A DNA stretch of 64,000 nucleotides from Leclercia sp. AS011 (GCF_037152535.1 NZ_JBBCMA010000007.1:124001-188000), one strand, 5' to 3'; counted from the stretch's first letter, positions 1 to 12,854 are shown. Program-made: numbers and translations. The notes: generated from the sequence alone by a model not told the origin.

Positions 1-1
1 C

Positions 2-1213
2 ATTGATGAGTCCAATGGCCGCCGGGTGCGTATGGCGTGGCTGGCGGTGGTGATTAGCCACAAGGTTAATGGCGTGTCGGAACTGCACTCCAACCTGATG
101 GTACAGTCGCTGTTTGCTGACTTTGCCAAAATCTTCCCGATGCGTTTCTGCAACGTCACCAATGGGGTGACGCCGCGCCGCTGGCTGGCGCTGGCTAACC
201 AGCCGCTCTCCGACGTGCTCGACGAGAACATCGGCCGCAACTGGCGTACCGATTTAAGCCAGCTGAGCGAGCTGGAGCAGCACGCCGATTTCCCGACGGT
301 GAATAAGGCGGTGCGTGATGCCAAGCTGCTGAATAAAAAGCGGCTGGCGGTGTGGATGGCGCTGCATCTCAACGTGGTGGCCAACCCGAAAGCGCTGTTC
401 GACGTGCAGATCAAACGTATCCACGAGTACAAACGTCAGCTGATGAACGTGCTGCACGTGATCACCCGTTACAACCGCATCAAAGCCGATCCGGATGCCG
501 ACTGGGTGCCGCGCGTGAACATCTTCGCCGGGAAAGCGGCCTCGGCCTACTACATGGCGAAGCACATCATTCACCTGATCAACGACGTGGCGAAGGTGAT
601 CAACAACGATCCGCAGATTGGTGACAAGCTGAAGGTCGTCTTTATCCCGAACTACAGCGTGAGTCTGGCCCAGCTGATTATCCCGGCAGCCGATCTCTCG
701 GAGCAGATCTCCACCGCGGGCACCGAAGCTTCCGGCACCAGTAACATGAAATTTGCCCTCAACGGCGCGCTGACCATCGGCACGCTGGATGGTGCCAATG
801 TCGAGATGCTGGAGCACGTGGGCGAAGAGAATATCTTCATCTTTGGTAACACCACGGAAGAGGTGGAGGCCCTACGTGCGAAGGGCTACTCGCCGCGTGA
901 TTACTACGAGCAGGATGAAGAGCTGCGTCAGGTGCTGACGCAGATTGGTACCGGGGTCTTCAACCCGGACGAGCCTGGCCGCTACCGCGACCTCGTGGAT
1001 TCGCTGATTAACTTCGGTGACCACTACCAGGTGCTGGCAGACTACCGCAGCTATGTGGATTGTCAGGACAAGGTCGACGAGCTGTATCGCAAGCCGGAAG
1101 AGTGGACCACCAAAGCGATGCACAACATCGCCAACATGGGCTACTTCTCCTCCGATCGCACTATCCAGGAGTATGCCGAGACCATCTGGCATATTGATCC
1201 GGTGAAACTGTAA
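2..1213 (+). CDS. glgP: glycogen phosphorylase, C-terminal half (5' end outside window)
   Basis: Glycogen phosphorylase releases glucose-1-phosphate from glycogen in the cytoplasm using pyridoxal phosphate. Only the last 403 residues are present; the reading frame is open to the left edge (IDESNGRR precedes the first in-frame GTG at 26), so that GTG is internal. The PLP-binding stretch [19 protein letters not shown] is seen, with the Schiff-base lysine at visible residue 250 (codon at 749). The C-terminus matches the end of E. coli GlgP (815 aa). It would be the last gene of the glg cluster. The paralogue malP lies 7 kb away; the motif TSNMKF here against TGNMKL there, plus position, separates the two. 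Confidence 0.96.
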   Translation: MDESNGRRVRMAWLAVVISHKVNGVSELHSNLMVQSLFADFAKIFPMRFCNVTNGVTPRRWLALANQPLSDVLDENIGRNWRTDLSQLSELEQHADFPTVNKAVRDAKLLNKKRLAVWMALHLNVVANPKALFDVQIKRIHEYKRQLMNVLHVITRYNRIKADPDADWVPRVNIFAGKAASAYYMAKHIIHLINDVAKVINNDPQIGDKLKVVFIPNYSVSLAQLIIPAADLSEQISTAGTEASGTSNMKFALNGALTIGTLDGANVEMLEHVGEENIFIFGNTTEEVEALRAKGYSPRDYYEQDEELRQVLTQIGTGVFNPDEPGRYRDLVDSLINFGDHYQVLADYRSYVDCQDKVDELYRKPEEWTTKAMHNIANMGYFSSDRTIQEYAETIWHIDPVKL

Positions 1214-1218
1214 AAAAA

Positions 1219-1294
1219 GCCCGGTGGCGCTACGCTTACCGGGCCTACATGTTCGTCTCTTTGTAGGCCGGGTAAGGCGAAGCCGCCACCCGGC
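1219..1294. repeat. pair of REP palindromes (BIME) between glgP and glpD, doubling as terminator
   Basis: Two facing copies of the REP palindrome are seen: GCCCGGTGGCGCTACGCTTA... at 1219-1248 and a copy in the other orientation at 1263-1294. The first copy is preceded by TAAAAAAA, so on the minus strand glpD transcripts would meet a GC-rich hairpin followed by seven U. The second copy is followed by CTTTTTC and could end glgP transcripts. The two genes converge here, so a two-way terminator role is a reasonable inference. Confidence 0.85.
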
Positions 1295-1298
1295 TTTT

Positions 1299-2807
1299 TC
1301 ACGATGCTAACGACAACTCACGCTTTCCCGTACGCTCGGCCAGCCACAGGGCTACGCGGGACTGCTGCTCCGCATTCAGCCACATCCCCTCTTTGGTACG
1401 ACGCCACAGCGCATCGTCCGCGCGGCGTACCCACTCGTGGTCGGCTAAATAGCGTAACTCTACCTCGTAGAACTCGTGACCAAAATGCTCGCCCAGATCG
1501 CTGAGATCCTTCGCGTCATTCAGGATCAGCTCACTGTTGCTGCCGTAGGTGCGGGCAAAGTGGCGGGCCATGGATTCGCTGATAAACGGATAGCGACGGC
1601 GCAACTTCGCTGCATAGTCATCGCGGTTGCCGCCGATGTCGCCGCCAGGCAGCACCGCGCCTTTGGTCCATGCCGGACCGATACCCTGATAGAACGGTGC
1701 CAGTTTTTCCATCGCATGCTCAGCCAGCTTGCGATAGGTGGTGAGCTTGCCGCCAAACACTGACAGCAGCGGCGCTTTGCCGTGGTCATCGTGAATATCG
1801 AGGGTGTAATCACGAGTGATGGCCTGCGGAGAGTCGGACTCGTCATCGCACAGCGGACGCACCCCCGAGTAGCTCCAGACCACATCGTCCCGCGCCAGCG
1901 GCTTCTTAAAGTGGGCGTTATAGACCTTCAGCAGATAGCTGATTTCACTCTCGTCGATAGCGACGCTTTTCGGATCGCCTTTGTACTCCACGTCGGTGGT
2001 ACCAATGATCGAGAACTCATCCATCCACGGGATCACAAACACGATGCGCTTGTCTTCGTTTTGCAGAATATAGGCCTGCTTCTGGGTATGCACCCGCGGC
2101 ACCACGATATGGCTGCCCTTGATCAGACGGATGCCATACGGCGACGGGAGCTGCATCCCCTGGTCGAAGAACTGCTTCACCCATGGGCCGGTGGCATTCA
2201 CCAGACCGCGCGCCTGCCAGCTGAAACGCTCGCCGGTATCAATATCTTCGGCTTCGACGATCCACAGCCCGTTTTCGCGACGGGCAGAGACGGCGCGGGT
2301 GCGGGTTTTCACCTCGCCGCCTTTGCGTTCAACCATTTGCGCGTTAGCGAGCACCAGACGGGCATCATCCACCCAGCAGTCGGAATATTCGAATCCGCGC
2401 ACGATTTCAGGCTTCAGCACCGAGTCTGCGCCAAAACGCACACCGGCAGAGGCGGGCAGGCTGGTACGTTTGCCCAGGTGATCGTACATAAACAGACCAA
2501 TGCGGATCATCCAGGCCGGACGCAGATGCGGGCGGTGCGGCAGACGAAAACGCATTGGGGTGGCGATATGCGGGGCCATTTTCAGCAGCACTTCGCGCTC
2601 GGCCAGCGCCTCACTGACCAGGCGGAACTCGTAGTGCTCCAGATAACGCAGGCCACCGTGGATCAGCTTAGAGCTGGCGGAGGAGGTGGCACAGGCGAGA
2701 TCCTGCGCTTCCAGCATCAGGACAGATAGCCCGCGCCCGGCCGCGTCCGCCGCGATGCCCGCCCCGTTAATTCCGCCACCGATAACAATCAGATCTTTGG
2801 TTTCCAT
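1299..2807 (-). CDS. glpD: aerobic glycerol-3-phosphate dehydrogenase
   Basis: Membrane-associated FAD enzyme that oxidises sn-glycerol-3-phosphate to dihydroxyacetone phosphate and feeds electrons to ubiquinone. The N-terminus METKDLIVIGGGINGAGIA holds the GxGxxG dinucleotide-binding loop, followed by the family stretch SSKLIHGGLRYLE. Length is 502 aa against 501 in E. coli. I chose the ATG at 2807 because GAGGAT lies just upstream; the in-frame codon five positions earlier gives only a non-homologous extension. It is transcribed away from glpE, and the shared 2808-3014 region carries GlpR operators. Confidence 0.97.
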   Translation of the reverse strand: METKDLIVIGGGINGAGIAADAAGRGLSVLMLEAQDLACATSSASSKLIHGGLRYLEHYEFRLVSEALAEREVLLKMAPHIATPMRFRLPHRPHLRPAWMIRIGLFMYDHLGKRTSLPASAGVRFGADSVLKPEIVRGFEYSDCWVDDARLVLANAQMVERKGGEVKTRTRAVSARRENGLWIVEAEDIDTGERFSWQARGLVNATGPWVKQFFDQGMQLPSPYGIRLIKGSHIVVPRVHTQKQAYILQNEDKRIVFVIPWMDEFSIIGTTDVEYKGDPKSVAIDESEISYLLKVYNAHFKKPLARDDVVWSYSGVRPLCDDESDSPQAITRDYTLDIHDDHGKAPLLSVFGGKLTTYRKLAEHAMEKLAPFYQGIGPAWTKGAVLPGGDIGGNRDDYAAKLRRRYPFISESMARHFARTYGSNSELILNDAKDLSDLGEHFGHEFYEVELRYLADHEWVRRADDALWRRTKEGMWLNAEQQSRVALWLAERTGKRELSLAS

Positions 2808-2839
2808 TGTATCCTCACGCACTTTCGTAAAAGCTCAAA

Positions 2840-2859
2840 AATGTTCGATATCGCTCATA
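2840..2859. promoter_or_regulatory. GlpR operator at glpD
   Basis: AATGTTCGATATCGCTCATA matches the published GlpR consensus WATGTTCGWTAWCGAACATW at 18 of 20 positions. It lies 33-52 bp upstream of the glpD ATG, where repression of glpD is expected, and glpR is encoded in the divergent operon. Confidence 0.8.
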
Positions 2860-2902
2860 TTAGCAAAGGAAATGGATTTTAGTAACATCAAAAAAACAAA
2901 TT

Positions 2903-2922
2903 TGAGTGATATAGCTAACATA
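2903..2922. promoter_or_regulatory. possible second, weaker GlpR operator
   Basis: TGAGTGATATAGCTAACATA aligns with the GlpR consensus at about 13 of 20 positions, mostly in the right half (AACATA). Multiple operators at glp promoters are known in E. coli. By sequence alone this one is weak. Confidence 0.4.
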
Positions 2923-3014
2923 ATGGCGTTTACCCGCCGCCAGGACGTACACTAGCCGATAAGATAGTGAGGGCATCAGGCCGCACTGCACCTGCACACA
3001 TAACAGAGAGCACC

Positions 3015-3344
3015 ATGGAACATTTTGAATGTATTAACGTAGAAGAAGCCCACCAGAAAATGCACCAGGGACTGGCGGTGCTGGTGGACATCCGCGATCC
3101 GCAAAGCTTCGCCATGGGCCATACGCCGGGCGCGTTTCACCTGACCAACGCCTCCCTGAGCGAATTTATGCGCGAGAACGATTTCGAGACCCCGGTGATG
3201 GTGATGTGCTATCACGGCAACAGCAGCAAAGGCGCGGCGCAATACCTGCTCCAGCAGGGCTTTGAAGCGGTCTACAGCGTTGACGGCGGATTCGATGCCT
3301 GGCACCGTCATTTCCCGGCAGAAGTCGAGCACGCGGACATTTAG
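3015..3344 (+). CDS. glpE: thiosulfate sulfurtransferase GlpE (single-domain rhodanese)
   Basis: Transfers sulfane sulfur from thiosulfate to cyanide or dithiol acceptors such as thioredoxin in vitro. A single rhodanese domain of 109 aa with the active-site loop CYHGNSSKG; the catalytic cysteine is Cys65. E. coli GlpE is 108 aa. The ATG at 3015 is preceded by AGAGAG; a longer open frame upstream has no homology. First gene of glpEGR, divergent from glpD, with 44 bp to glpG. Confidence 0.96.
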   Translation: MEHFECINVEEAHQKMHQGLAVLVDIRDPQSFAMGHTPGAFHLTNASLSEFMRENDFETPVMVMCYHGNSSKGAAQYLLQQGFEAVYSVDGGFDAWHRHFPAEVEHADI

Positions 3345-3388
3345 GGTATATACTGTCCCCTTTTGTGTGGAATAAGCGACTGCCGCCG

Positions 3389-4219
3389 ATGCTGATGATT
3401 ACCTCTTTTACCAACCCGCGCGTCGCCCAGGCGTTTGTCGACTATATGGCGACGCAGGGTGTTATCCTCACCATTCAACAACATACCCAGACCGACGTCT
3501 GGCTGGCGGATGAGAGCCAGGCCTCCCGGGTCAATGCCGAGCTGGCGCGTTTTCTCAAGAACCCCGGCGATGCGCGCTATCTGGCGGCAAGCTGGCAGGC
3601 AGGCCATACCAGCAGCGGGCTGCACTACCAGCGCTTCCCTTTCCTGGCGACCCTGCGCGAACGCGCGGGGCCCTTTACGCTGGGGTTGATGGCGGCCTGT
3701 ATCCTGGTCTTCATTCTGATGAGCGTGGTGGGCGATCAGCAGGTGATGCTGATGCTGGCCTGGCCATATGACGCCTCCGTTGAGTTTGAGTTCTGGCGCT
3801 ACTTCACCCACGCGCTGATGCACTTCTCGGTGCTGCATATCCTCTTTAACCTGCTGTGGTGGTGGTATCTCGGCGGGGCGGTGGAGAAGCGGCTCGGCAG
3901 CGGCAAGCTCATCGTGTTGACGCTGATCAGCGCGCTGCTCAGCGGCTTTATCCAGCATAAGTTTGGTGGCCCGTGGTTTGGCGGCCTCTCCGGCGTGGTC
4001 TACGCCCTGATGGGCTATGTCTGGCTGCGCGGCGAGCGCGATCCCGCGAGCGGCATCTATTTGCAGCGCGGTTTAATGACCTTCGCATTAATCTGGATTA
4101 TTGCCGGATGGTTTGATCTGTTTGGCATGGCGATTGCCAACGGCGCACACGTGGCCGGACTGGCGGTCGGGCTGGCGATGGCGTTTGCCGATACGCTAAA
4201 TGCGCGAAAACGAACATAA
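3389..4219 (+). CDS. glpG: rhomboid intramembrane serine protease GlpG
   Basis: Inner-membrane rhomboid protease that cuts transmembrane substrates inside the bilayer. 276 aa, identical in length to E. coli GlpG. A soluble N-terminal domain (about residues 1-90) is followed by six hydrophobic segments. The catalytic serine is Ser201 in [12 protein letters not shown] and the catalytic histidine is His254 in [21 protein letters not shown] carries the conserved His/Asn of the oxyanion region. The start MLMITSF at 3389 matches E. coli; an upstream in-frame codon (3365) adds eight residues without support. Middle gene of glpEGR. Confidence 0.97.
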   Translation: MLMITSFTNPRVAQAFVDYMATQGVILTIQQHTQTDVWLADESQASRVNAELARFLKNPGDARYLAASWQAGHTSSGLHYQRFPFLATLRERAGPFTLGLMAACILVFILMSVVGDQQVMLMLAWPYDASVEFEFWRYFTHALMHFSVLHILFNLLWWWYLGGAVEKRLGSGKLIVLTLISALLSGFIQHKFGGPWFGGLSGVVYALMGYVWLRGERDPASGIYLQRGLMTFALIWIIAGWFDLFGMAIANGAHVAGLAVGLAMAFADTLNARKRT

Positions 4220-4237
4220 TTCTGGCAGGGAACTCTG

Positions 4238-4996
4238 ATGAAACAAACACAACGTCATGATGCCATTATCGATCTGGTGAAAAAGCAGGGATACGTCAGC
4301 ACGGAGGAGCTGGTGGAGCAGTTTGCCGTCAGCCCACAGACCATTCGTCGGGATCTCAACGACCTGGCCGATCAGAACCGCATCCTGCGCCACCACGGTG
4401 GCGCGGCGCTGCCGTCCAGTTCGGTGAACACCCCCTGGCACGACCGCAAAGCGACGCAGACGTCTGAGAAGGAGCGCATCGCCCGTAAGGTGGCGAGCCA
4501 GATCCCGAACGGCGCGACGCTGTTTATCGACATCGGCACCACGCCGGAAGCGGTGGCCCACGCCCTGCTGAACCATGAGAACCTGCGGGTCGTCACTAAC
4601 AACCTCAACGTCGCCACCACCCTGATGCAAAAAGAGGACTTCCGTATCATCCTCGCGGGGGGTGAGCTGCGCAGCCGTGACGGCGGGATTATTGGTGAAG
4701 CGACCCTCGACTTTATCTCCCAATTCCGCCTCGACTTCGGCATCCTCGGCATCAGCGGCATCGATACCGACGGCTCGCTGCTGGAGTTTGACTACCATGA
4801 AGTGCGCACCAAGCGGGCGATCATTGAGAACTCGCGCCACGTGATGCTGGTAGTGGATCACTCGAAGTTTGGCCGTAACGCGATGGTCAATATGGGCAGC
4901 ATCAGCATGGTGAACGCGGTCTATACCGACGTGATGCCGCCTGAAGGGGTGCTGAAAGTGATTCGGGATAATAAGTTGCAGTTAGAGCTGTGCTGA
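4238..4996 (+). CDS. glpR: glycerol-3-phosphate regulon repressor (DeoR family)
   Basis: DNA-binding repressor of the glp regulon, released by glycerol-3-phosphate. 252 aa, as in E. coli. The N-terminal DeoR-type helix-turn-helix covers about residues 17-55 (STEELVEQFAVSPQTIRRDL), followed by a ligand-binding sugar-isomerase-like domain with DIGTTPEAVAHALL and ILAGGELRSRDGGIIGEAT. It starts 18 bp after glpG, so the two are co-transcribed. Its likely target is the operator at 2840-2859. Confidence 0.96.
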   Translation: MKQTQRHDAIIDLVKKQGYVSTEELVEQFAVSPQTIRRDLNDLADQNRILRHHGGAALPSSSVNTPWHDRKATQTSEKERIARKVASQIPNGATLFIDIGTTPEAVAHALLNHENLRVVTNNLNVATTLMQKEDFRIILAGGELRSRDGGIIGEATLDFISQFRLDFGILGISGIDTDGSLLEFDYHEVRTKRAIIENSRHVMLVVDHSKFGRNAMVNMGSISMVNAVYTDVMPPEGVLKVIRDNKLQLELC

Positions 4997-5002
4997 ATTC
5001 AT

Positions 5003-5070
5003 GTCGGGTGGCGCTGCGCTTACCCGACCTACAAAACCGTAGGCCCGTGCAAGCGTAGCGCCGCCGGGCA
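5003..5070. repeat. REP pair between glpR and malT
   Basis: GTCGGGTGGCGCTGCGCTTA... at 5003-5028 is a palindromic REP unit; a second, diverged unit (GTAGGCCCGTGCAAGCGTAG...) occupies 5040-5069. They fill the space between two convergent genes. In E. coli the rtc RNA-ligase genes lie between glpR and malT; here only these repeats remain. Confidence 0.8.
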
Positions 5071-5075
5071 ATGAA

Positions 5076-7781
5076 TTACACCCCGTACCCCATCATCTTC
5101 AACAGCTGCTGCGCATGCAGCACCGCATCCTGGCGGTGGGCGACGCCCAGCTTCTGATACAGATTCCGGATATGCGTTTTGATGGTGGTGGCCGCCACGG
5201 CCAGCTCACCGGCGATCTGCTCGTTGCTGTAACCTGAGTAGATCAGCCCCAGCACCTGCCACTCACGCTGGGTCAGCGGGCTGGTGCGGATCAGCTCCGG
5301 GACTTCCGGATGGGTCAGCAGACGCTCCACGAAGGTCTCATCGAAATGGGCGAATTTGTGGCGGTGATGCTGGTTAATCTCCCGCAGGATGCGCTGGGCG
5401 CGGTGCTGGTCCAGCTCCGGCAGGGTATTAAGCTGAATGAGCTGGCGCAGCTGCTGCGCCATAGTCTCGCCTTCAATCACAAAGTGGCTGATAAACCCGG
5501 TGCGGTTCGCCAGCTGCAAGGCTTCCAGCAGCACGCGCTGGGCATCGTTTTTGCGTCCGGCCTGCCAGTAGAGCTGGTTCTGCAGCAGCAGGTTGCGGTT
5601 CAGATCGCTCATCAGACGCAGGCTGCGGGCGTTTTCGTTTAACTCTTCCAGCACCATCTCCGCCGGTTCGAATTCGCCTAACAGGATCTGCGCCCGGGCA
5701 ATGTTGCGCCACTGGCTCTGCAGGAAGTGGTTATTGGCAAACTCCGGCTTCGGCGTCTGGCGCAGCCAGTTGGCCGCCGATTTCTTGTTGCCGGTCATCT
5801 GCCAGTAAATTACCCGGACCTTATCGGCGTTGGACACCCAGTCGCTGTGATACTGACCGTTGCCGAGCAGGTTCTCCAGACGGTTAAGGTGGTTACGGGC
5901 GTTATCCAGATCGCCGCGCGCCAGCGAGCACTGAACCAGCAGGCCCAGACACTGCAGCTGCTGCTGCGGCTGATAGGTGGAGAGCACGTCGACCCCATGA
6001 CGGGCGGTGCTTTCGGCTTCGTCCAGGCGGGACCAGGCCCACAGCAGCTGAGCGCGAATGCGCAGCAGGAACTCGTGCATCGGCAGCTGTTCCAGGTGCT
6101 GATCTCGGATCAGGGTGAAGGCTTTCTCCTGGGTCTCCCAGGCGGCCTGCAGGAAGCCCTGAGCAAACAAAATTTCGCTCTGCTGGATCAGACTCCACAG
6201 GGCGTAGTGCCAGACGTCATGACGGCGCGCCATCTGCTCGGTTTGCTGCATCAGCGACAGGGAGCGGGTAAGGTCGCCCTTACAGTGCAGCACTTCCCCG
6301 TGCACCGAGGTGGCGACGATGCGGCTGTAGAAGTTCGCCAGCGGCAGCTCCTCCAGCGCCCCCAGCGCCAGGCGCTGAGCCTCATCCGGGTTACCGTCGT
6401 TAATGGCTACCTGCGCGCGCAGGGCGTTGAATTCGCCGTACAGGGCCGCGTCCATCTCGCCTTTCATCTCCTGCTCGGCGCGGGCCAGCAGGGTATTCAC
6501 TTCGCTGTAGCGGTGCTGGCTCTGCATCAGCCAGGCCTGCAGCAGCACCAGACGCGGGTTCTCCAGCAGGCTCTCCCACGGCAGCGCTTTTAATGACTCC
6601 TCCAGCAGGGCCAGCTCGCTGTGGTTAAACAGGCTCCAGGCGTGGTTGAGCAGAATATCGCGCAGCATATGGGCATCCCCCGCCGCCAGGGCGTGGTGAA
6701 TGGCCTCGCTCGGGAAGCCCTGGGCCATCCAGCTCTCGGCGGCGGCGCGGTGGACTTCCGGTAATTCGGTTGCCAGCTCCCACTGGCAGCGCTGGCGCAG
6801 GAAGCTGCCAAACAGCGGGTGGTAGCTGAACCACTCCCCGGAGTCGTCCATGCGCTGCAGGAACAACCCCTGACGTTCGATCTCTTCCAGACGCATCTGG
6901 CCGTTGTCTTCGCCGGTGACGCGCACAATCAGCGCATCGTTCATCGAGCGCAGCAGGGAGCTTTTCAGCAGGAACTGACGGGTGGATTGATCGACGCTGT
7001 CGAGCACCTCATCCACCAGGTAATCGGAGAGATGGCTGGCATTGATCCCCGACAGACGACGGGCGGACTGCTGCGTCGAACTGTTGTTATGCCGGGCCGA
7101 CAGGGCAATCAGCTGCAGGGCGGTTGCCCAGCCTGCCACGTCGTCACACAGGCGGCTGCTCTCAGCCACCTCGATAGGGGATTTCAGGCGGCAGTCAAAG
7201 AACTGCTTCGCTTCCTGATGGGTAAAGGAGAGCTGCTGGCTGCCGATTTCCAGCAGCTGGTCGCGCACGCGCAGGTTGGCAATGCCCAACTGCGGCAGGT
7301 TACGCGACAGGATCACCAGGGTCAGGTTTTCTGGCTGGTGGCGCAGGAAAAAGCGCATCGACTCGTGAATAACCGGGTTGGTGATCAGGTGGTAGTCATC
7401 AATAACCAGATAGAGCGGGCGATGCCATTCGGCCAGCTCGATAAACAGTTGCGAAAACAGGGAAGAGAGGCTGGCGTACTGGCGCTTCTGCACCATCACT
7501 TCGCTGGTCACACAGTGGCCGTTGGTCGCCTGCTGAATGGCAGCGATCAGATAGCTGGCAAAACGCTCCTGCTGGTTGTCGCCCTCATCGAGGGAGTACC
7601 AGCCAAGATCGGTCTTGCCGGAAGCCCACTGTGAAATGAGCGTCGTTTTGCCGTAGCCTGCAGGGCTCGTTACCAGCGCCAGTCGGAAATTGTTCGCGCC
7701 GGAAAGTTTCGCCAGCAAGCGTTCGCGGACCACAGTATGGTCAAGACGAACCGGGCGACTTAATTTAGACGGAATCAACAT
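5076..7781 (-). CDS. malT: maltose regulon activator MalT (STAND ATPase, LuxR-type HTH)
   Basis: Transcription activator of the maltose regulon; needs ATP and maltotriose to oligomerise. 901 aa, the same as E. coli. The Walker A loop SPAGYGKTT is at residues 39-47; [11 protein letters not shown] is the Walker B/D box. A long repeat region follows, and the C-terminus carries a LuxR-type helix-turn-helix ([20 protein letters not shown]... [14 protein letters not shown]). The start [10 protein letters not shown] at 7781 matches E. coli; three extra upstream codons were rejected. Divergent from malPQ, its own target. A CRP-like site lies upstream. Confidence 0.97.
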   Translation of the reverse strand: MLIPSKLSRPVRLDHTVVRERLLAKLSGANNFRLALVTSPAGYGKTTLISQWASGKTDLGWYSLDEGDNQQERFASYLIAAIQQATNGHCVTSEVMVQKRQYASLSSLFSQLFIELAEWHRPLYLVIDDYHLITNPVIHESMRFFLRHQPENLTLVILSRNLPQLGIANLRVRDQLLEIGSQQLSFTHQEAKQFFDCRLKSPIEVAESSRLCDDVAGWATALQLIALSARHNNSSTQQSARRLSGINASHLSDYLVDEVLDSVDQSTRQFLLKSSLLRSMNDALIVRVTGEDNGQMRLEEIERQGLFLQRMDDSGEWFSYHPLFGSFLRQRCQWELATELPEVHRAAAESWMAQGFPSEAIHHALAAGDAHMLRDILLNHAWSLFNHSELALLEESLKALPWESLLENPRLVLLQAWLMQSQHRYSEVNTLLARAEQEMKGEMDAALYGEFNALRAQVAINDGNPDEAQRLALGALEELPLANFYSRIVATSVHGEVLHCKGDLTRSLSLMQQTEQMARRHDVWHYALWSLIQQSEILFAQGFLQAAWETQEKAFTLIRDQHLEQLPMHEFLLRIRAQLLWAWSRLDEAESTARHGVDVLSTYQPQQQLQCLGLLVQCSLARGDLDNARNHLNRLENLLGNGQYHSDWVSNADKVRVIYWQMTGNKKSAANWLRQTPKPEFANNHFLQSQWRNIARAQILLGEFEPAEMVLEELNENARSLRLMSDLNRNLLLQNQLYWQAGRKNDAQRVLLEALQLANRTGFISHFVIEGETMAQQLRQLIQLNTLPELDQHRAQRILREINQHHRHKFAHFDETFVERLLTHPEVPELIRTSPLTQREWQVLGLIYSGYSNEQIAGELAVAATTIKTHIRNLYQKLGVAHRQDAVLHAQQLLKMMGYGV

Positions 7782-7904
7782 AGTTTTCACTTCACTGTGT
7801 GGAAATCGAGATTTTTGATTTTTTTTGCGCTTCGTAATTAATGCATATAAGGTCGGTCAGAAACCCTTTTATTGCAAGTTATGTCCGGGTTTTATGTCCC
7901 TTAA

Positions 7905-7920
7905 TTTGCACTCTGTCACA
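7905..7920 (-). promoter_or_regulatory. CRP-like site upstream of malT
   Basis: On the minus strand TGTGACAGAGTGCAAA has a perfect left half-site TGTGA and a weak right half. It closely resembles the CRP site I recall from E. coli malT (TGTGACACAGTGCAAA), about 130 bp upstream of the start codon. malT is a classical CRP-activated gene. Confidence 0.7.
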
Positions 7921-8204
7921 AAAATATATCGACGGGGGAGGGAACTTTCCCGATGGGCCTCGAAAGCGCATGGATACTGGCGTGGCGTGTTTTCGGGAGG
8001 TTAAGCATAAAAAGGAATATAGAAGCCGAAAGGCGGTGAAAAGTTAATAGCGTGGCGGGATGGTCACTCACCTGAAATAACATACTGCGATGCAGTAAAT
8101 TCTGAACAATATTACGTCGGGTAAGTAATTATTTCTGTGTGCCTCTATTTCAGGCGAAACCGCATTTCATTTTTTTGATTCCCTTCCCGGAAATCGTGGC
8201 CTGA

Positions 8205-10760
<2,556 letters not shown>

Positions 10761-10769
10761 GGAAGCGCG

Positions 10770-12854
10770 ATGGAAAGTAAACGTCTCGATAATGCCGCCC
10801 TGGCGGCGGGGATCAGCCCCAGCTATATCAATGCTCATGGTAAACCGCAGTCTATTGGTGCTGAGACCAAGAGGCGTTTGCTGGATGCCATGCACAAAGC
10901 CAAACCCGTCGCGAAAGCGGCGGTCACCGCCGTCCCGAACGTGATGGTCTATACCGCGGGCAAAAAGATGCCCCTGATGATTGAAGGCAGCGGCGACTTT
11001 AGCTGGCTGCTGACCACCGAAGAGGGGCATCAGCACAAGGGCCACGCCACGGGCGGCAAAAATCTCAACCTGCCGGCAAAACTGCCGGAGGGTTATCACA
11101 CCCTGACGCTGACGCAGGATGCTCATCGCTGGCACTGCCGGGTGATCGTCGCGCCAAAACGCTGCTACGAGCCGCAGGCGCTGAAAGAGGGCAAGAAGCT
11201 GTGGGGTGCCTGCGTGCAGCTCTACACGCTGCGCTCCGAGGTGAACTGGGGCATTGGCGACTTCGGCGATCTGCAGAAGATGCTGGCCGACGTCGGCAAG
11301 CGCGGCGGGGCCTTTATCGGCCTCAACCCGATCCATGCCCTCTATCCGGCGAACCCGGAGAGCGCCAGCCCATACAGCCCGTCCTCCCGCCGCTGGCTGA
11401 ACGTGATTTACATTGACGTCAACGCCGTGGAGGATTTCCGCAACAGCGAGGAGGCGCAGGCCTGGTGGAAGATGGATACCACCCAACAGGCGCTGCAACG
11501 CGCCCGCGACGCCGAGTGGGTTGATTATGCCAGCGTCACCGCGCTGAAGATGGCCGCACTGCGCATGGCGTGGAAAGGCTTTGCCCGGCGTGACGACGAA
11601 CAGATGGCAGAGTTCCGGGCGTTTGTTGCCCGGGAAGGGGAGAGCCTCTACTGGCAGGCAGCGTTTGACGCCCTGCACGCGTATCAGGTGAAAGAGGACG
11701 AAATGCGCTGGGGCTGGCCGGTGTGGCCTGAGCAGTATCAGTCCGTTGACTCCCCGGCGGTGAAAGCGTTTTGCGAAACGCATACCGATGAGGTCGATTT
11801 CTACCTCTGGCTGCAGTGGCTGGCCTACAGCCAGTTTGCCGCCTGCTGGCAGGAGAGCCAGGGCTACGGCATGCCGATCGGCCTGTACCGTGACCTGGCG
11901 GTGGGCGTCGCCGAAGGTGGAGCAGAAACCTGGTGCGATCGCGAGCTCTACTGCCTGAAAGCCTCCGTCGGCGCGCCACCGGATATCCTGGGCCCGCTGG
12001 GTCAGAACTGGGGCCTGCCGCCGATGGATCCGCACGTCATCGCGGCCCGTGCCTATGAGCCCTTTATCGAGCTGCTGCGCGCTAACATGCAGAACTGCGG
12101 CGCGCTGCGTATCGACCACGTGATGTCGGTCCTGCGCCTGTGGTGGATCCCGTACGGTGAAACCGCCGACCACGGGGCCTACGTGCATTATCCGGTCGAC
12201 GATCTGCTCTCCATCCTTGCGCTGGAGAGTAAGCGCCATAACTGCATGGTGATCGGGGAAGATCTCGGCACCGTCCCGGTGGAAATCGTCAGCAAGCTGC
12301 GTGACAGCGGCGTTTACTCCTACAAAGTGCTCTATTTTGAAAACGACCTTGAGAAGAACTTCCGCGCGCCGGAGGCGTATCCAGAACAATCAATGGCAGT
12401 CGCGACGACGCATGACCTTCCTACGCTTCGTGGCTGGTGGGACAGCGGCGACCTTACCCTGGGCAAAACGCTGGGCCTCTACCCTGACGAAGTGATGCTG
12501 CGCGGCCTGTATCAGGATCGTGAGCTGTCGAAGCAGGGGCTGCTGGATGCATTGCACGCGCACGGCTGCCTGCCGAAGCGTACCGGGCACAAGGCATCGT
12601 TGATGTCGATGACCCCGACGCTTAACCGCGGGTTACAGCGCTACATTGCCGACAGCAACAGCGCCCTGCTGGGCCTGCAGCCGGAAGACTGGATTGATAT
12701 GGCGGAGCCGGTGAACATTCCGGGCACCAGCTATCAGTACAAAAACTGGCGTCGCAAGCTGTCTACCTCTCTTGAGGCGATGTTTGCCGATGACGGGGTG
12801 AACAAGCTGATTAAAGATCTGGATAAGCGGCGAAAAGCGGCTGCGAAGAAGTGA
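10770..12854 (+). CDS. malQ: 4-alpha-glucanotransferase (amylomaltase, GH77)
   Basis: Disproportionates maltooligosaccharides, making glucose and longer dextrins for MalP. 694 aa, as in E. coli. GH77 landmarks are seen: nucleophile Asp449 in ALRIDHVMSV, acid/base Glu497 in VIGEDLGTVP, and the third acid Asp549 in THDLPTLRGWW. An N-terminal extension of about 140 residues typical of the bacterial two-domain form is present. Second gene of malPQ; a strong terminator follows. Confidence 0.97.
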   Translation: MESKRLDNAALAAGISPSYINAHGKPQSIGAETKRRLLDAMHKAKPVAKAAVTAVPNVMVYTAGKKMPLMIEGSGDFSWLLTTEEGHQHKGHATGGKNLNLPAKLPEGYHTLTLTQDAHRWHCRVIVAPKRCYEPQALKEGKKLWGACVQLYTLRSEVNWGIGDFGDLQKMLADVGKRGGAFIGLNPIHALYPANPESASPYSPSSRRWLNVIYIDVNAVEDFRNSEEAQAWWKMDTTQQALQRARDAEWVDYASVTALKMAALRMAWKGFARRDDEQMAEFRAFVAREGESLYWQAAFDALHAYQVKEDEMRWGWPVWPEQYQSVDSPAVKAFCETHTDEVDFYLWLQWLAYSQFAACWQESQGYGMPIGLYRDLAVGVAEGGAETWCDRELYCLKASVGAPPDILGPLGQNWGLPPMDPHVIAARAYEPFIELLRANMQNCGALRIDHVMSVLRLWWIPYGETADHGAYVHYPVDDLLSILALESKRHNCMVIGEDLGTVPVEIVSKLRDSGVYSYKVLYFENDLEKNFRAPEAYPEQSMAVATTHDLPTLRGWWDSGDLTLGKTLGLYPDEVMLRGLYQDRELSKQGLLDALHAHGCLPKRTGHKASLMSMTPTLNRGLQRYIADSNSALLGLQPEDWIDMAEPVNIPGTSYQYKNWRRKLSTSLEAMFADDGVNKLIKDLDKRRKAAAKK

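Noticed and set aside
1782..2729. 315-codon open frame opposite glpD
   Set aside because: Shadow of glpD; no domain.
7841..8047. 68-codon open frame in the malT-malP gap
   Set aside because: No RBS, no homology, and it overlaps the CRP-like site and malT promoter.
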